A stretch of 15,893 nucleotides of DNA from a bacterium (GTDB lineage Bacteria; Chloroflexota; Chloroflexia; Thermomicrobiales; UBA6265). The position numbers and the translations under genes are program-made. The notes under the pieces are model-generated. The model made no database searches. It was not told the origin of the DNA and worked only from the letters and a program-made list of their open reading frames with translations. Numbering within the stretch: position 1 is the stretch's first letter; each line of letters opens with the position of its first letter. Positions 1-6,281 of the stretch are shown in pieces. Location: assembly GCA_029977305.1 (NCBI GenBank), contig JAPOLF010000019.1, forward strand, positions 1 through 15,893, written 5' to 3'.

Positions 1-2
1 TG

Positions 3-176
3 GGCCCGGCCGATGCCCTGCGCGCGGTCGACCTGCTGCAGCCGAAGGTCGTCGTCCCCTGCCACTACAACACCTTCCCGCCGATCGAGCAGGACGCCGC
101 CGATTTCGCCAAGAAGGTCGAGTCCTCGGGCCGCACCTGCGCCCCGCTTGCCCCCGGCGAGTCCGTCGAGATCTAG
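3..176 (+). CDS. UPF0173 metal-dependent hydrolase (YtkL-like, MBL fold), C-terminal 57 residues
   Basis: The frame opens before the window and ends at TAG 174-176. The visible part reads ADALRAVDLLQPKVVVPCHYNTFPPIEQD in outline, with the hallmark late motif P-x-H-Y-N-T-F-P followed by IEQD, then a closing LAPGESVEI. This is the characteristic C-terminus of UPF0173 metal-dependent hydrolases: a small metallo-beta-lactamase fold of about 225-230 residues in which the His of HYNTF is a metal ligand. The natural substrate of the family is not established. The N-terminal HxHxDH metal motif lies outside the window. The next gene starts one base after the stop, so the two are probably co-transcribed and translationally coupled. 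The family call is firm even for this fragment; the function is not. Confidence 0.85.
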   Translation, partial: GPADALRAVDLLQPKVVVPCHYNTFPPIEQDAADFAKKVESSGRTCAPLAPGESVEI

Positions 177-177
177 C

Positions 178-531
178 GTGGATGCCGCGTCGCTTGATCG
201 CCTCAACGAGGAACTGGCTCGCACCGCGTTCCAGAAGAAGGTGGTCACCAAGCGCCCCTCGGCGGAGGTGCTGGAATCCGCCACCAGCTTCTTCCGTGAG
301 CGTGGGTACAAGTCCGGCCCCACTGGCCGGCCCGGCCACGTCTTCGTGATGGGAGCGGGGGAGGGCGGCCTGCCACGCGTCACCGCCGAAATCGCCGCCC
401 GCCCCGATGTCGGCAAACCCGGCTCCACCCTCGTCACGATCGATGGCGCCGGCGAGCGCCTCGGGCCGCTGTTGGCGGAATTCGCCGCGTCCCTCCGGCA
501 GCGCCGCACCCCCGCTGCGGAATCCAAGTAG
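178..531 (+). CDS. conserved-looking hypothetical protein, 117 aa, coupled to the UPF0173 gene
   Basis: The start chosen is GTG at 178, one base after the stop of the upstream hydrolase, which suggests translational re-initiation; no separate strong SD is visible. The protein begins VDAASLDRLNEELARTAFQ. It has no signal peptide, no membrane segment and no cysteine pair. The middle contains FFRERGYKSGPTGRPGHVFVMG followed by ITVDGAG-like beta segments, which suggests a small alpha/beta soluble domain. The C-terminus is short and basic (LRQRRTPAAESK). I do not recognise the family. Codon third positions are strongly G/C like the neighbours, and the frame is open for its full length next to a real stop, so it is likely a genuine gene. 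The open frame continues upstream of 178 only as a shadow of the hydrolase. Confidence 0.6.
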   Translation: MDAASLDRLNEELARTAFQKKVVTKRPSAEVLESATSFFRERGYKSGPTGRPGHVFVMGAGEGGLPRVTAEIAARPDVGKPGSTLVTIDGAGERLGPLLAEFAASLRQRRTPAAESK

Positions 532-559
532 TCACAAGATTCGCCTCACCCGGAGGGGA

Positions 560-610
560 TTGACAGCGTTCCTGCCTGCGTGCTGTTATACGTATCAGTG
601 ATACGTATCA
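560..610 (+). promoter_or_regulatory. promoter with tandem LacI-type operators upstream of the regulator gene
   Basis: A perfect -35 TTGACA lies at 560-565. A -10-like TGTTAT is at 584-589 (18-bp spacer), with GTTATA one base later as an alternative. Overlapping and following the -10 are two copies of ATACGTATCA (588-597 and 601-610). The second sits in a perfect 12-bp palindrome TGATACGTATCA (599-610) with a central CG, the typical form of LacI/GalR-family operators. The first copy is the same palindrome with one mismatch (TTATACGTATCA, 586-597). The CG centres are 13 bp apart. Binding here would block the promoter, so autoregulation of the LacI-family gene at 629 and control of the downstream operon are expected. 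No further copy was seen in the window. Confidence 0.8.
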
Positions 611-628
611 GGTCTGCAGGATGGTTTA

Positions 629-1657
629 ATGCCGCAGCCCCGCACGAGACGGCCAACCCAGTCAGACGTTGCTCGCCTCGCCGAGGTCTCGCAGCCTGTG
701 GTCTCCTATGTGCTGAGCGGCGATCCCGCTGCCCCTGTCGCGCCGGAAACCCGCCAGCGCGTCCTCGACGCCATCGAGCGCCTCGGCTACATCCCCGATC
801 GCCGCGCCCGCGGCCTGCGCCAGCAACGCACCTTCACCATCGCCGGCGTCATCCCCGATATCACCAACCCCTTCTACCCGGCCTTCGAGCGCGGCGTGCA
901 GGATGTCGCCGAACGACGCGACTACGACCTCGTCACCTACAACACCGACGGCATCCGCGAGAAGGAACTGAAGGCGGTCCGCGCGGTGCGTGAGTCGCGC
1001 GTCGACGGTGTGATCATCACCCCGTTCCACCTCACCGCCGAGGAGCTCTCCGATGTCGTGCGTGATGGCATCGCGGTCTGCATCAACGGCATCCCGGGCT
1101 GGGACCCGATTCCGCTCGGCATGGACCAAGTGGCCAATGACAGCGTGGCGGCCGCTGCCACCGCAGTCAATTGGTTGCTCGAACTCGGCCACACCCGCAT
1201 CGGCATGATCGCCGGCGAAGAGGGCACCTTCCCCCGCGAGGCACGCGTCCGCGGCTACCTGCAAGCCCTCGCCGACCACGACCTCCCCACCGATCCGATC
1301 CTCGTCCGCTCCGTCGGGTTCACCGTGGAGGGCGGCCGCGACGCCGCACGCGAACTCCTCGCGCTCACCCCACGCCCCACCGCCATCTTCGCCGCCAATG
1401 ACCTGATGGCCATGGGTGCCATGAGACAGATCCGGGAGATGGGGTTGCGCGTCCCGGAGGATGTGGCGATCGTCGGGTTCGACGACATCCCTGCCGCGTC
1501 TCTCGTTCACCCCGCTCTCACCACCATCGCCCAGTATCCCGAGCAGCTCGGGCGCCGGGCGGCGGAACTGATCTTCGAGCGCCTCGATGGCAACATGGGT
1601 TCACCCGGACGACGTGAGGACACGCCGTTTGACTTGGTGCTGCGTGACTCCGCCTGA
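629..1657 (+). CDS. LacI-family transcriptional regulator of the downstream sugar/glycoside operon
   Basis: The protein has 342 aa, the normal LacI/GalR length. The start ATG 629 is preceded by AGGA at 618-621 with 7-nt spacing. Residues 10-31 form the N-terminal helix-turn-helix (TQSDVARLAEVSQPVVSYVL). The hinge-helix region follows (RVLDAIERLGYIPD). From about residue 65 to the end is a periplasmic-binding-protein-like effector domain with the familiar DITNPFYPAFERGV, GFDDIPAASLVHPALTTI and RRAAELIFERL stretches. The family dissociates from a central-CG palindrome when a sugar-like ligand binds. The matching palindromes at 586-610 lie directly over its own promoter. The gene is followed after 163 bp by the substrate-binding protein, and no terminator or second clear promoter is seen between them. 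The effector is unknown; the transport substrate or its product is the natural guess. Confidence 0.92.
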   Translation: MPQPRTRRPTQSDVARLAEVSQPVVSYVLSGDPAAPVAPETRQRVLDAIERLGYIPDRRARGLRQQRTFTIAGVIPDITNPFYPAFERGVQDVAERRDYDLVTYNTDGIREKELKAVRAVRESRVDGVIITPFHLTAEELSDVVRDGIAVCINGIPGWDPIPLGMDQVANDSVAAAATAVNWLLELGHTRIGMIAGEEGTFPREARVRGYLQALADHDLPTDPILVRSVGFTVEGGRDAARELLALTPRPTAIFAANDLMAMGAMRQIREMGLRVPEDVAIVGFDDIPAASLVHPALTTIAQYPEQLGRRAAELIFERLDGNMGSPGRREDTPFDLVLRDSA

Positions 1658-1820
1658 ACCGCGGGGAAAGGAGTGCGAAGGGACGAACGCTGACGATACC
1701 TAGGCTGTGGAATGCCAAGGGGTTGCCTCCCCGACGTGGGTGGGCAACGGTCCCCGAGGCGGGAGACAGAGCGGCGCCGATCGGGGCGCCGTGTGGAGCG
1801 GAGAATCTCCGGAGGTTGCG

Positions 1821-3158
1821 ATGAACGTCTCGTTCCGCTGGGCGGCTGTTGCCGCACTGGCCGCACTCTCGCCACTCACGGCGCTGATGTCGCCGGGAGC
1901 CGTGGCGCAGGAACCAATCGAGCTTTCGATGTGGCTCGACGTCACCAACGGCCCTGACGAGGCCGACTGCATCGAGCGCGTCGCCATCGATTCCTACAAC
2001 GCGCTCGGCAATGGATCGATGGTCAAGGTCACCCAGCAGGCCAACAGCTGGGATGCCACCAAGACCGCCCTCGCCGGCGGCGCCGGCCCCGACCTCGTCG
2101 GGACCCCGGGTCCGTCCTTCGCGATGCAGCTCGCCCTCGCCGGCCAGCTCGCGCCGCTCGATGAGGCCGCCGCAGAGTTCGGCTGGGACGGCATCTTCGC
2201 CCCGAACTCGCTGAACCTCGGCAAGGTCGATGGCAAGCTCTACGCCATCCCCTCCGAGATCGAGACCCTCGTCCTCTACTACAACAAGACCCTCTTCGAA
2301 GAGAACGGGTGGACCGCGCCGACCACCATCGACGAGATGATGACCCTGTCCCAGACCATCGCGGACGCCGGCATCATCCCGTTCGCCCATGTGAACGCCG
2401 AGTGGCGCCCGGCGAACGAGTGGTTCGTCGGTGAGTTCCTCAACCACGGTGCCGGGCCGGAGATGGTCTACAAGGCCCTCATCGGTGAGGTTCCGTGGAC
2501 CGATCCCGCCTTCGTCGCCCCGATGGAGACGCTCGCCACGATGCAGGCGAATGGCTGGTTCAGCGGCGGTCTCGACCGCTACTACACCGGCACCTTCGCC
2601 GAGGCCGGCTCCATGCTCGGTGAGGGCGAGGCCGCGATGAAGATCGAGGGCACCTGGTTCCTCTCCGATGCTCCCAACTACTTCGGCGAGGAAGCCGGGA
2701 ACAGCAACGAGCTCGGGTGGGTGCCCATGCCCTCCACCGACGGCACCGTCAGCTACACCCTCGGCATCGGCCAGACCTACTCGGTGAACGCCAACAGCGA
2801 GCACCCGAAGGAGGCCGCGCAGTTCCTCGGCCACTACTTCTCCCCGGCGATCCAAGCTGCCCTCCTTTCCGAGTGCGGCCTCGCCAACGCCCCGGTCGAC
2901 CTCTCCAAGGAAGACCTCTCCGGCGTCGACCCGATGCTCGCCGAGATCAACGCCTCCCTCAACGAGGCCTACGCGGCGAACAACTACGGCTACACCACCT
3001 GGACCTTCTGGCCGCCCGAATCCGAGACCTACCTCATCGAGGAGGTTGAGAAGGTGTGGGCTGGTGACGTGACCGTCGAGGATTACCTCGCCGGCCACCA
3101 GGAGAAGTTCGACGCCGAGCGTGCGGCTGGTGCCGCGCCGCCGGTGCCGGCCCGGTAA
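1821..3158 (+). CDS. ABC transporter substrate-binding protein, family 1 (carbohydrate type)
   Basis: The protein has 445 aa. The start is ATG 1821, with SD GGAGG at 1811-1815 (5-nt spacing); the frame is open further upstream but without a comparable start. The N-terminus is a Sec signal peptide: FRW, then an Ala/Leu-rich core, then PGAVA before QEP, so cleavage is predicted after Ala29. There is no lipobox cysteine. The mature part has the family-1 layout: an early GPDLVGT loop, then LDEAAAEFGWDGIFAPNSL, YAIPSEIETLVLYYNKTLFEENGW, EGTWFLSDAPNYF and a C-terminal EEVEKVWAGDVTVEDYL. These resemble SBP_bac_1/SBP_bac_8 oligosaccharide or glycoside binders. The gene belongs with the two permeases downstream. 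A 14-bp stem-loop follows its stop. The ligand cannot be read from the sequence; context with ADP-ribosylglycohydrolase-type enzymes suggests a glycoside, perhaps ribosyl. Confidence 0.92.
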   Translation: MNVSFRWAAVAALAALSPLTALMSPGAVAQEPIELSMWLDVTNGPDEADCIERVAIDSYNALGNGSMVKVTQQANSWDATKTALAGGAGPDLVGTPGPSFAMQLALAGQLAPLDEAAAEFGWDGIFAPNSLNLGKVDGKLYAIPSEIETLVLYYNKTLFEENGWTAPTTIDEMMTLSQTIADAGIIPFAHVNAEWRPANEWFVGEFLNHGAGPEMVYKALIGEVPWTDPAFVAPMETLATMQANGWFSGGLDRYYTGTFAEAGSMLGEGEAAMKIEGTWFLSDAPNYFGEEAGNSNELGWVPMPSTDGTVSYTLGIGQTYSVNANSEHPKEAAQFLGHYFSPAIQAALLSECGLANAPVDLSKEDLSGVDPMLAEINASLNEAYAANNYGYTTWTFWPPESETYLIEEVEKVWAGDVTVEDYLAGHQEKFDAERAAGAAPPVPAR

Positions 3159-3164
3159 TTCCCT

Positions 3165-3197
3165 GCGAGCGGGTGGCGCACGTCGCCACCCGCTCGC
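3165..3197 (+). promoter_or_regulatory. intercistronic 14-bp stem-loop after the binding-protein gene
   Basis: GCGAGCGGGTGGCG (3165-3178) pairs perfectly with CGCCACCCGCTCGC (3184-3197) around a 5-nt loop. It starts 6 nt after the stop of the substrate-binding protein, and no T-run follows. In malE-malF-type operons a stem-loop at this place protects the upstream message from 3' exonucleases or causes partial termination, so the binding protein is made in excess over the permeases. That role is inferred from position and shape. Confidence 0.75.
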
Positions 3198-3240
3198 CCA
3201 CCGGACGCCCGGCGGCTGACTGCCCGGGCGATGACCCCAG

Positions 3241-4203
3241 ATGGCCCCGTCGCCGAGAATCGAGCAGCGATTCATGTCTGCCGCCACTTCTTCCCCGACA
3301 CCAGGCGTGATCCACGCCGGCAGCCGCCGCAAGGCGGTCTTCCGTCGCCGGATCGTCCCCTGGTTGTTTGTGATGCCGATCCTCGTGCTCAACCTCGCCG
3401 TCGTCCTCGGACCGGCCCTGAGCGCGCTCTACTACTCCCTCACCGATTGGAACGGCATCCGTCCCCCGACCTTCATCGGGTTGGAGAACTTCCGCACCCT
3501 CGCCACCGATCCTTCATACCGTCACGCATTCCGCAACAACGTCGTCTGGCTCCTCATGTTCCTCACCGTGCCGATCGCCATGGCCCTCGGCGCGTCGAGC
3601 ATGCTCGCGCCGGTGAAGCGCGGCTCGCTCTTCTTCCGCATGGCGTACTTCATTCCCTACGTGCTGCCGAGCGTGATCATCGCCAGTCTCTGGCGCGGCC
3701 TCCTCAGCCCCGATCGCGGCATCCCGGGATGGCTCAACGATCACGGCGTGCCTGGGTTCGACAAGGCTTTCCTCGGTGATCCGAAAACCGTCCTCCCCGC
3801 CATCGGCTTCGTCGACAACTGGCACTGGTGGGGATTCCTTCTCGTGCTCTTCCTCGCCGCGATGCAGAACATCCCGCGCGAGCTCTATGAATCCGCCCGC
3901 CTCGACGGCGCCAGCCGTTGGGACGAGTTCAAAGACGTCACCATCCCCGGCATCAGGCCCACCCTCATCTTCATGCTCCTGATGACCGCGATCTGGTCCT
4001 TCCTCACCTTCGACTACATCTGGATCCTGACCCAGGGCGGCCCTGCCGGCGCTTCCGAGGTGCTCGCGGTGTTGGTCTTCAAGGAGGCCTTCCGGAACTT
4101 CAAGGCCGGATACGCCGCCGCCATCGGCCTCACGATGAGCGTCTTCGTCGGGATCGTCATCAGCATCTTCACCCTCCTTCGCCGACGCGGATGGGAGATC
4201 TGA
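3241..4203 (+). CDS. ABC transporter permease, MalF/UgpA type
   Basis: The protein has 320 aa from ATG 3241. An internal ATG at 3274 (giving MSAATSSPTPGVIHAG) is equally plausible, because neither start has a clear SD. Six hydrophobic segments are visible, at about residues 38-62, 100-121, 131-152, 193-209, 239-261 and 293-313. The cytoplasmic EAA loop that docks onto the ABC ATPase lies at about 214-237 (ELYESARLDGASRWDEF, then IPGIRPT). This is the MalF-like partner of the binding protein and of the second permease, which starts 3 nt after this stop. Together they form the inner-membrane channel of a carbohydrate uptake ABC importer (CUT1 type). Confidence 0.92.
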   Translation: MAPSPRIEQRFMSAATSSPTPGVIHAGSRRKAVFRRRIVPWLFVMPILVLNLAVVLGPALSALYYSLTDWNGIRPPTFIGLENFRTLATDPSYRHAFRNNVVWLLMFLTVPIAMALGASSMLAPVKRGSLFFRMAYFIPYVLPSVIIASLWRGLLSPDRGIPGWLNDHGVPGFDKAFLGDPKTVLPAIGFVDNWHWWGFLLVLFLAAMQNIPRELYESARLDGASRWDEFKDVTIPGIRPTLIFMLLMTAIWSFLTFDYIWILTQGGPAGASEVLAVLVFKEAFRNFKAGYAAAIGLTMSVFVGIVISIFTLLRRRGWEI

Positions 4204-4206
4204 TCC

Positions 4207-5112
4207 ATGGAACTCCCAGCGATCGAAAGCCGAACCGTCGACCTGCCCGATGCCGTGCATCCGACCCCGGATGCCGCCGTCCCCGGCGGTCGCCGTGACG
4301 CCAGCCTGATCCCCAACTACATCGTGCTGATCCTCTTGCTCATCTTCTCGCTCGGCCCCCTCGTGATCCTCACCTTCAACTCGCTGAAGACCAAGGCCGA
4401 GCTCGCGAAGAACCCGCTCGGCTTCCCGCAGAAGATCGTCTTCTCGAACTTCCCCAAGGCGTGGGAGGTCGGCGATTTCTCCGTCACCACCCGCAACAGC
4501 CTCCTCCTGGTCGCGATCACCGTGGTCGGTGTCCTCTTCTTCGGCGGGCTGGCAGCCTACAGCCTCGCCAAGCTCGACATCCCCGGTGCTGGGTTGCTCA
4601 CCATGTACCTCCTGATCGGTTCCAGCCTGCCGATCCAGCTCTACCTGGTGCCGCTCTTCTTCGTCTGGCAGAAGCTGCACCTGGTCAACAACCACTTCGG
4701 CCTCGCGCTCATCTACATCGCGACACAGGCGCCCTTCGCGATCTTCCTCCTGCGCTCCTACATGGTGCAGTTGCCAAGGGATTTCGAAGATGCCGCCCGC
4801 GTCGACGGTGCCAGCGAGTGGGAGGTCTTCCTCAAGATCGTCGTTCCCCTGAGCTGGCCCGGGTTTCTCACCGTCGGCCTCGTCGTCGCGCTCGGGGTGT
4901 GGAATGAGTTCCTCCTCGCCACGGTCTTCCTCACCGAGCAGGAGCTCTTCACCGTCGTCACCAGTTACAACAACTTCGCGTCCCGCTTCAGCCGTGACTG
5001 GACACTCACCAGCGCGGCCTCGCTGATGATGATCCTCCCGGTCATCGTCATCTTCCTCCTCCTGCAACGACGGTTCATCGAAGGTCTCACCCAGGGCGGT
5101 CTCAAGGGATGA
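4207..5112 (+). CDS. ABC transporter permease, MalG/UgpE type
   Basis: The protein has 301 aa. ATG 4207 lies 3 nt after the preceding permease stop, with GGGAG at 4193-4197 as SD inside the upstream gene. After a hydrophilic tail of about 35 residues there are six membrane segments, at about 37-57, 98-120, 130-153, 164-182, 218-238 and 270-286. The EAA loop is at about 192-215 (DFEDAARVDGASEWEVFLK). The C-terminus is charged and short, ending LTQGGLKG, as in MalG-type subunits. The subunit pairs with the MalF-type permease. No nucleotide-binding subunit is encoded anywhere in the window, so an ATPase encoded elsewhere (shared MsiK/UgpC-type) is expected to energise the complex. Confidence 0.92.
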   Translation: MELPAIESRTVDLPDAVHPTPDAAVPGGRRDASLIPNYIVLILLLIFSLGPLVILTFNSLKTKAELAKNPLGFPQKIVFSNFPKAWEVGDFSVTTRNSLLLVAITVVGVLFFGGLAAYSLAKLDIPGAGLLTMYLLIGSSLPIQLYLVPLFFVWQKLHLVNNHFGLALIYIATQAPFAIFLLRSYMVQLPRDFEDAARVDGASEWEVFLKIVVPLSWPGFLTVGLVVALGVWNEFLLATVFLTEQELFTVVTSYNNFASRFSRDWTLTSAASLMMILPVIVIFLLLQRRFIEGLTQGGLKG

Positions 5113-5125
5113 CGAAGGAGTGACT

Positions 5126-6256
5126 GTGAGTTCCGACACGAGTGTTCTCGCCCGCAAGGTGCGCGGCTGCCTCTACGGTGTGGCGATCGGCGATGCCGTC
5201 GGCGCCCCCGCCGAATGGCACACCCCGGAGGAGATCCGGGATCGCTATGGCGCCATCGAGGGTTTCGTCGAACCGTGGGACGGTCCCTCCGACCTCGGCA
5301 AGGGCGACGGCCGCCACACCGATGACACCCTGATGACCCGCATGCTCGCCCGCGTCTACCTCGAGCACGGGGACCATCTCGATCCGTTCGTCTTCGCCCA
5401 GCGCATCGTCCCGCTCATCGCCGATGAGGACATCTGGATCGCCGAACGCGGCACCGCGATGCGCCTCGTCGATCGCCTCTTCTACCCGGAGAAGTGGCTG
5501 CTGATGCGCCTCCGCCTCGCCAATGCCGATCCCCGCCTCGGTGGCGTCGGCAACATGGTCAACTGCGGCGCCGCGATGTACGCCTCCCCGGTCGGCATCG
5601 TCAATGCCGCCGACCCCGTCGCCGCCTACCGCGAGGCCGCAGAGGTCTTCGCCGCCCATCAGGTCAGTTACGGACTCGAGGCCGCCGCGGTCATGGCGGC
5701 CTGCGTCGCCGAGGCCTTCCGGCCCGGAGCGTCTGCTGCCTCGGTGGTGGCCACCGCGCAGGCGTTGGCGAAGGAGGGCACCGCCCACGCCATCGCTGCG
5801 GTGCTCGAGGTCGCCCGCGAGCACCGATCGTGGCGCACCGCGATCCAGCCGCTGCGCAACGCGATGCGCCCCTTCGACGGCAGCGCCGAGGACGGCCGCG
5901 GCGATCGTGGCAATCGCACCGATGACTGGGCGCCCAGTCGGCTCAAGGCCATCGAGGAAGTACCCATCGCACTCGCCATGGTGCTCATCGCCGACGGGGA
6001 CTTCGAGCAGGCGATCTTCGGCGCCGCCAACTACGGGCGCGACAACGATTCGATCGCCAGCATGTGCGGTGCCATCTGCGGCGCGTTGCACGGCGATGCG
6101 GTGATCCGCCCCGAGTGGATCGCCACGGTCAATGCGCAGAACCGGATGGATCTCGATCCCGTGGCGCAGGGGCTCACCGCGCTCACGCGGACACTCCAGT
6201 CACGGCAGGTCCGAGAGGCAGAGGCACGCGCCGCCGCCTTCGCAGCGATGGCCTAA
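5126..6256 (+). CDS. ADP-ribosylglycohydrolase-family enzyme, first of two in the operon
   Basis: The protein has 376 aa. The start GTG 5126 was chosen because the SD AAGGAG (5115-5120) lies 5 nt upstream; the in-frame GTG at 5120 overlaps that SD. The fold signature of PF03747 is complete. It has an N-terminal GCLYGVAIGDAVGAPAEW, a metal-binding GRHTDDTLMTRML (TDDT at residues 65-68) and a C-terminal metal motif YGRDNDSIASMCGAICGAL (D306 and D308). The family hydrolyses N- or O-glycosidic bonds of ADP-ribose or related ribosides using two Mg2+ ions held by these aspartates. There is no signal peptide, so it acts in the cytoplasm on whatever the upstream ABC importer brings in. The gene starts 13 nt after the permease stop. 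The exact substrate is unknown; nucleoside-like or other ribosyl glycosides are candidates. Confidence 0.88.
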   Translation: MSSDTSVLARKVRGCLYGVAIGDAVGAPAEWHTPEEIRDRYGAIEGFVEPWDGPSDLGKGDGRHTDDTLMTRMLARVYLEHGDHLDPFVFAQRIVPLIADEDIWIAERGTAMRLVDRLFYPEKWLLMRLRLANADPRLGGVGNMVNCGAAMYASPVGIVNAADPVAAYREAAEVFAAHQVSYGLEAAAVMAACVAEAFRPGASAASVVATAQALAKEGTAHAIAAVLEVAREHRSWRTAIQPLRNAMRPFDGSAEDGRGDRGNRTDDWAPSRLKAIEEVPIALAMVLIADGDFEQAIFGAANYGRDNDSIASMCGAICGALHGDAVIRPEWIATVNAQNRMDLDPVAQGLTALTRTLQSRQVREAEARAAAFAAMA

Positions 6257-6281
6257 CGGCCGAAAGGGAAGGGAGCAGACC

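Noticed and set aside
1773..1790. GGCGCC-N6-GGCGCC hairpin before the substrate-binding gene
   Set aside because: Short GC-rich stem without T-run or relation to a promoter; hairpins of this size are common in such GC-rich DNA.
1518..3392. 624-codon open frame on the - strand opposite the substrate-binding protein
   Set aside because: It is antisense to a gene with clear family motifs and signal peptide, gives a His/Gly/Arg/Val-rich composition without domains, and arises from GC-rich codon bias.
3514..5157. 547-codon open frame on the - strand opposite the permeases
   Set aside because: Extremely Glu/Asp-rich translation without motif, a mirror of hydrophobic permease codons; no SD.
5277..5287. 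GGGACGGTCCC palindrome resembling the sRNA boxes
   Set aside because: The arms are separated by one base instead of four, and it lies inside the first ADP-ribosylglycohydrolase coding sequence.
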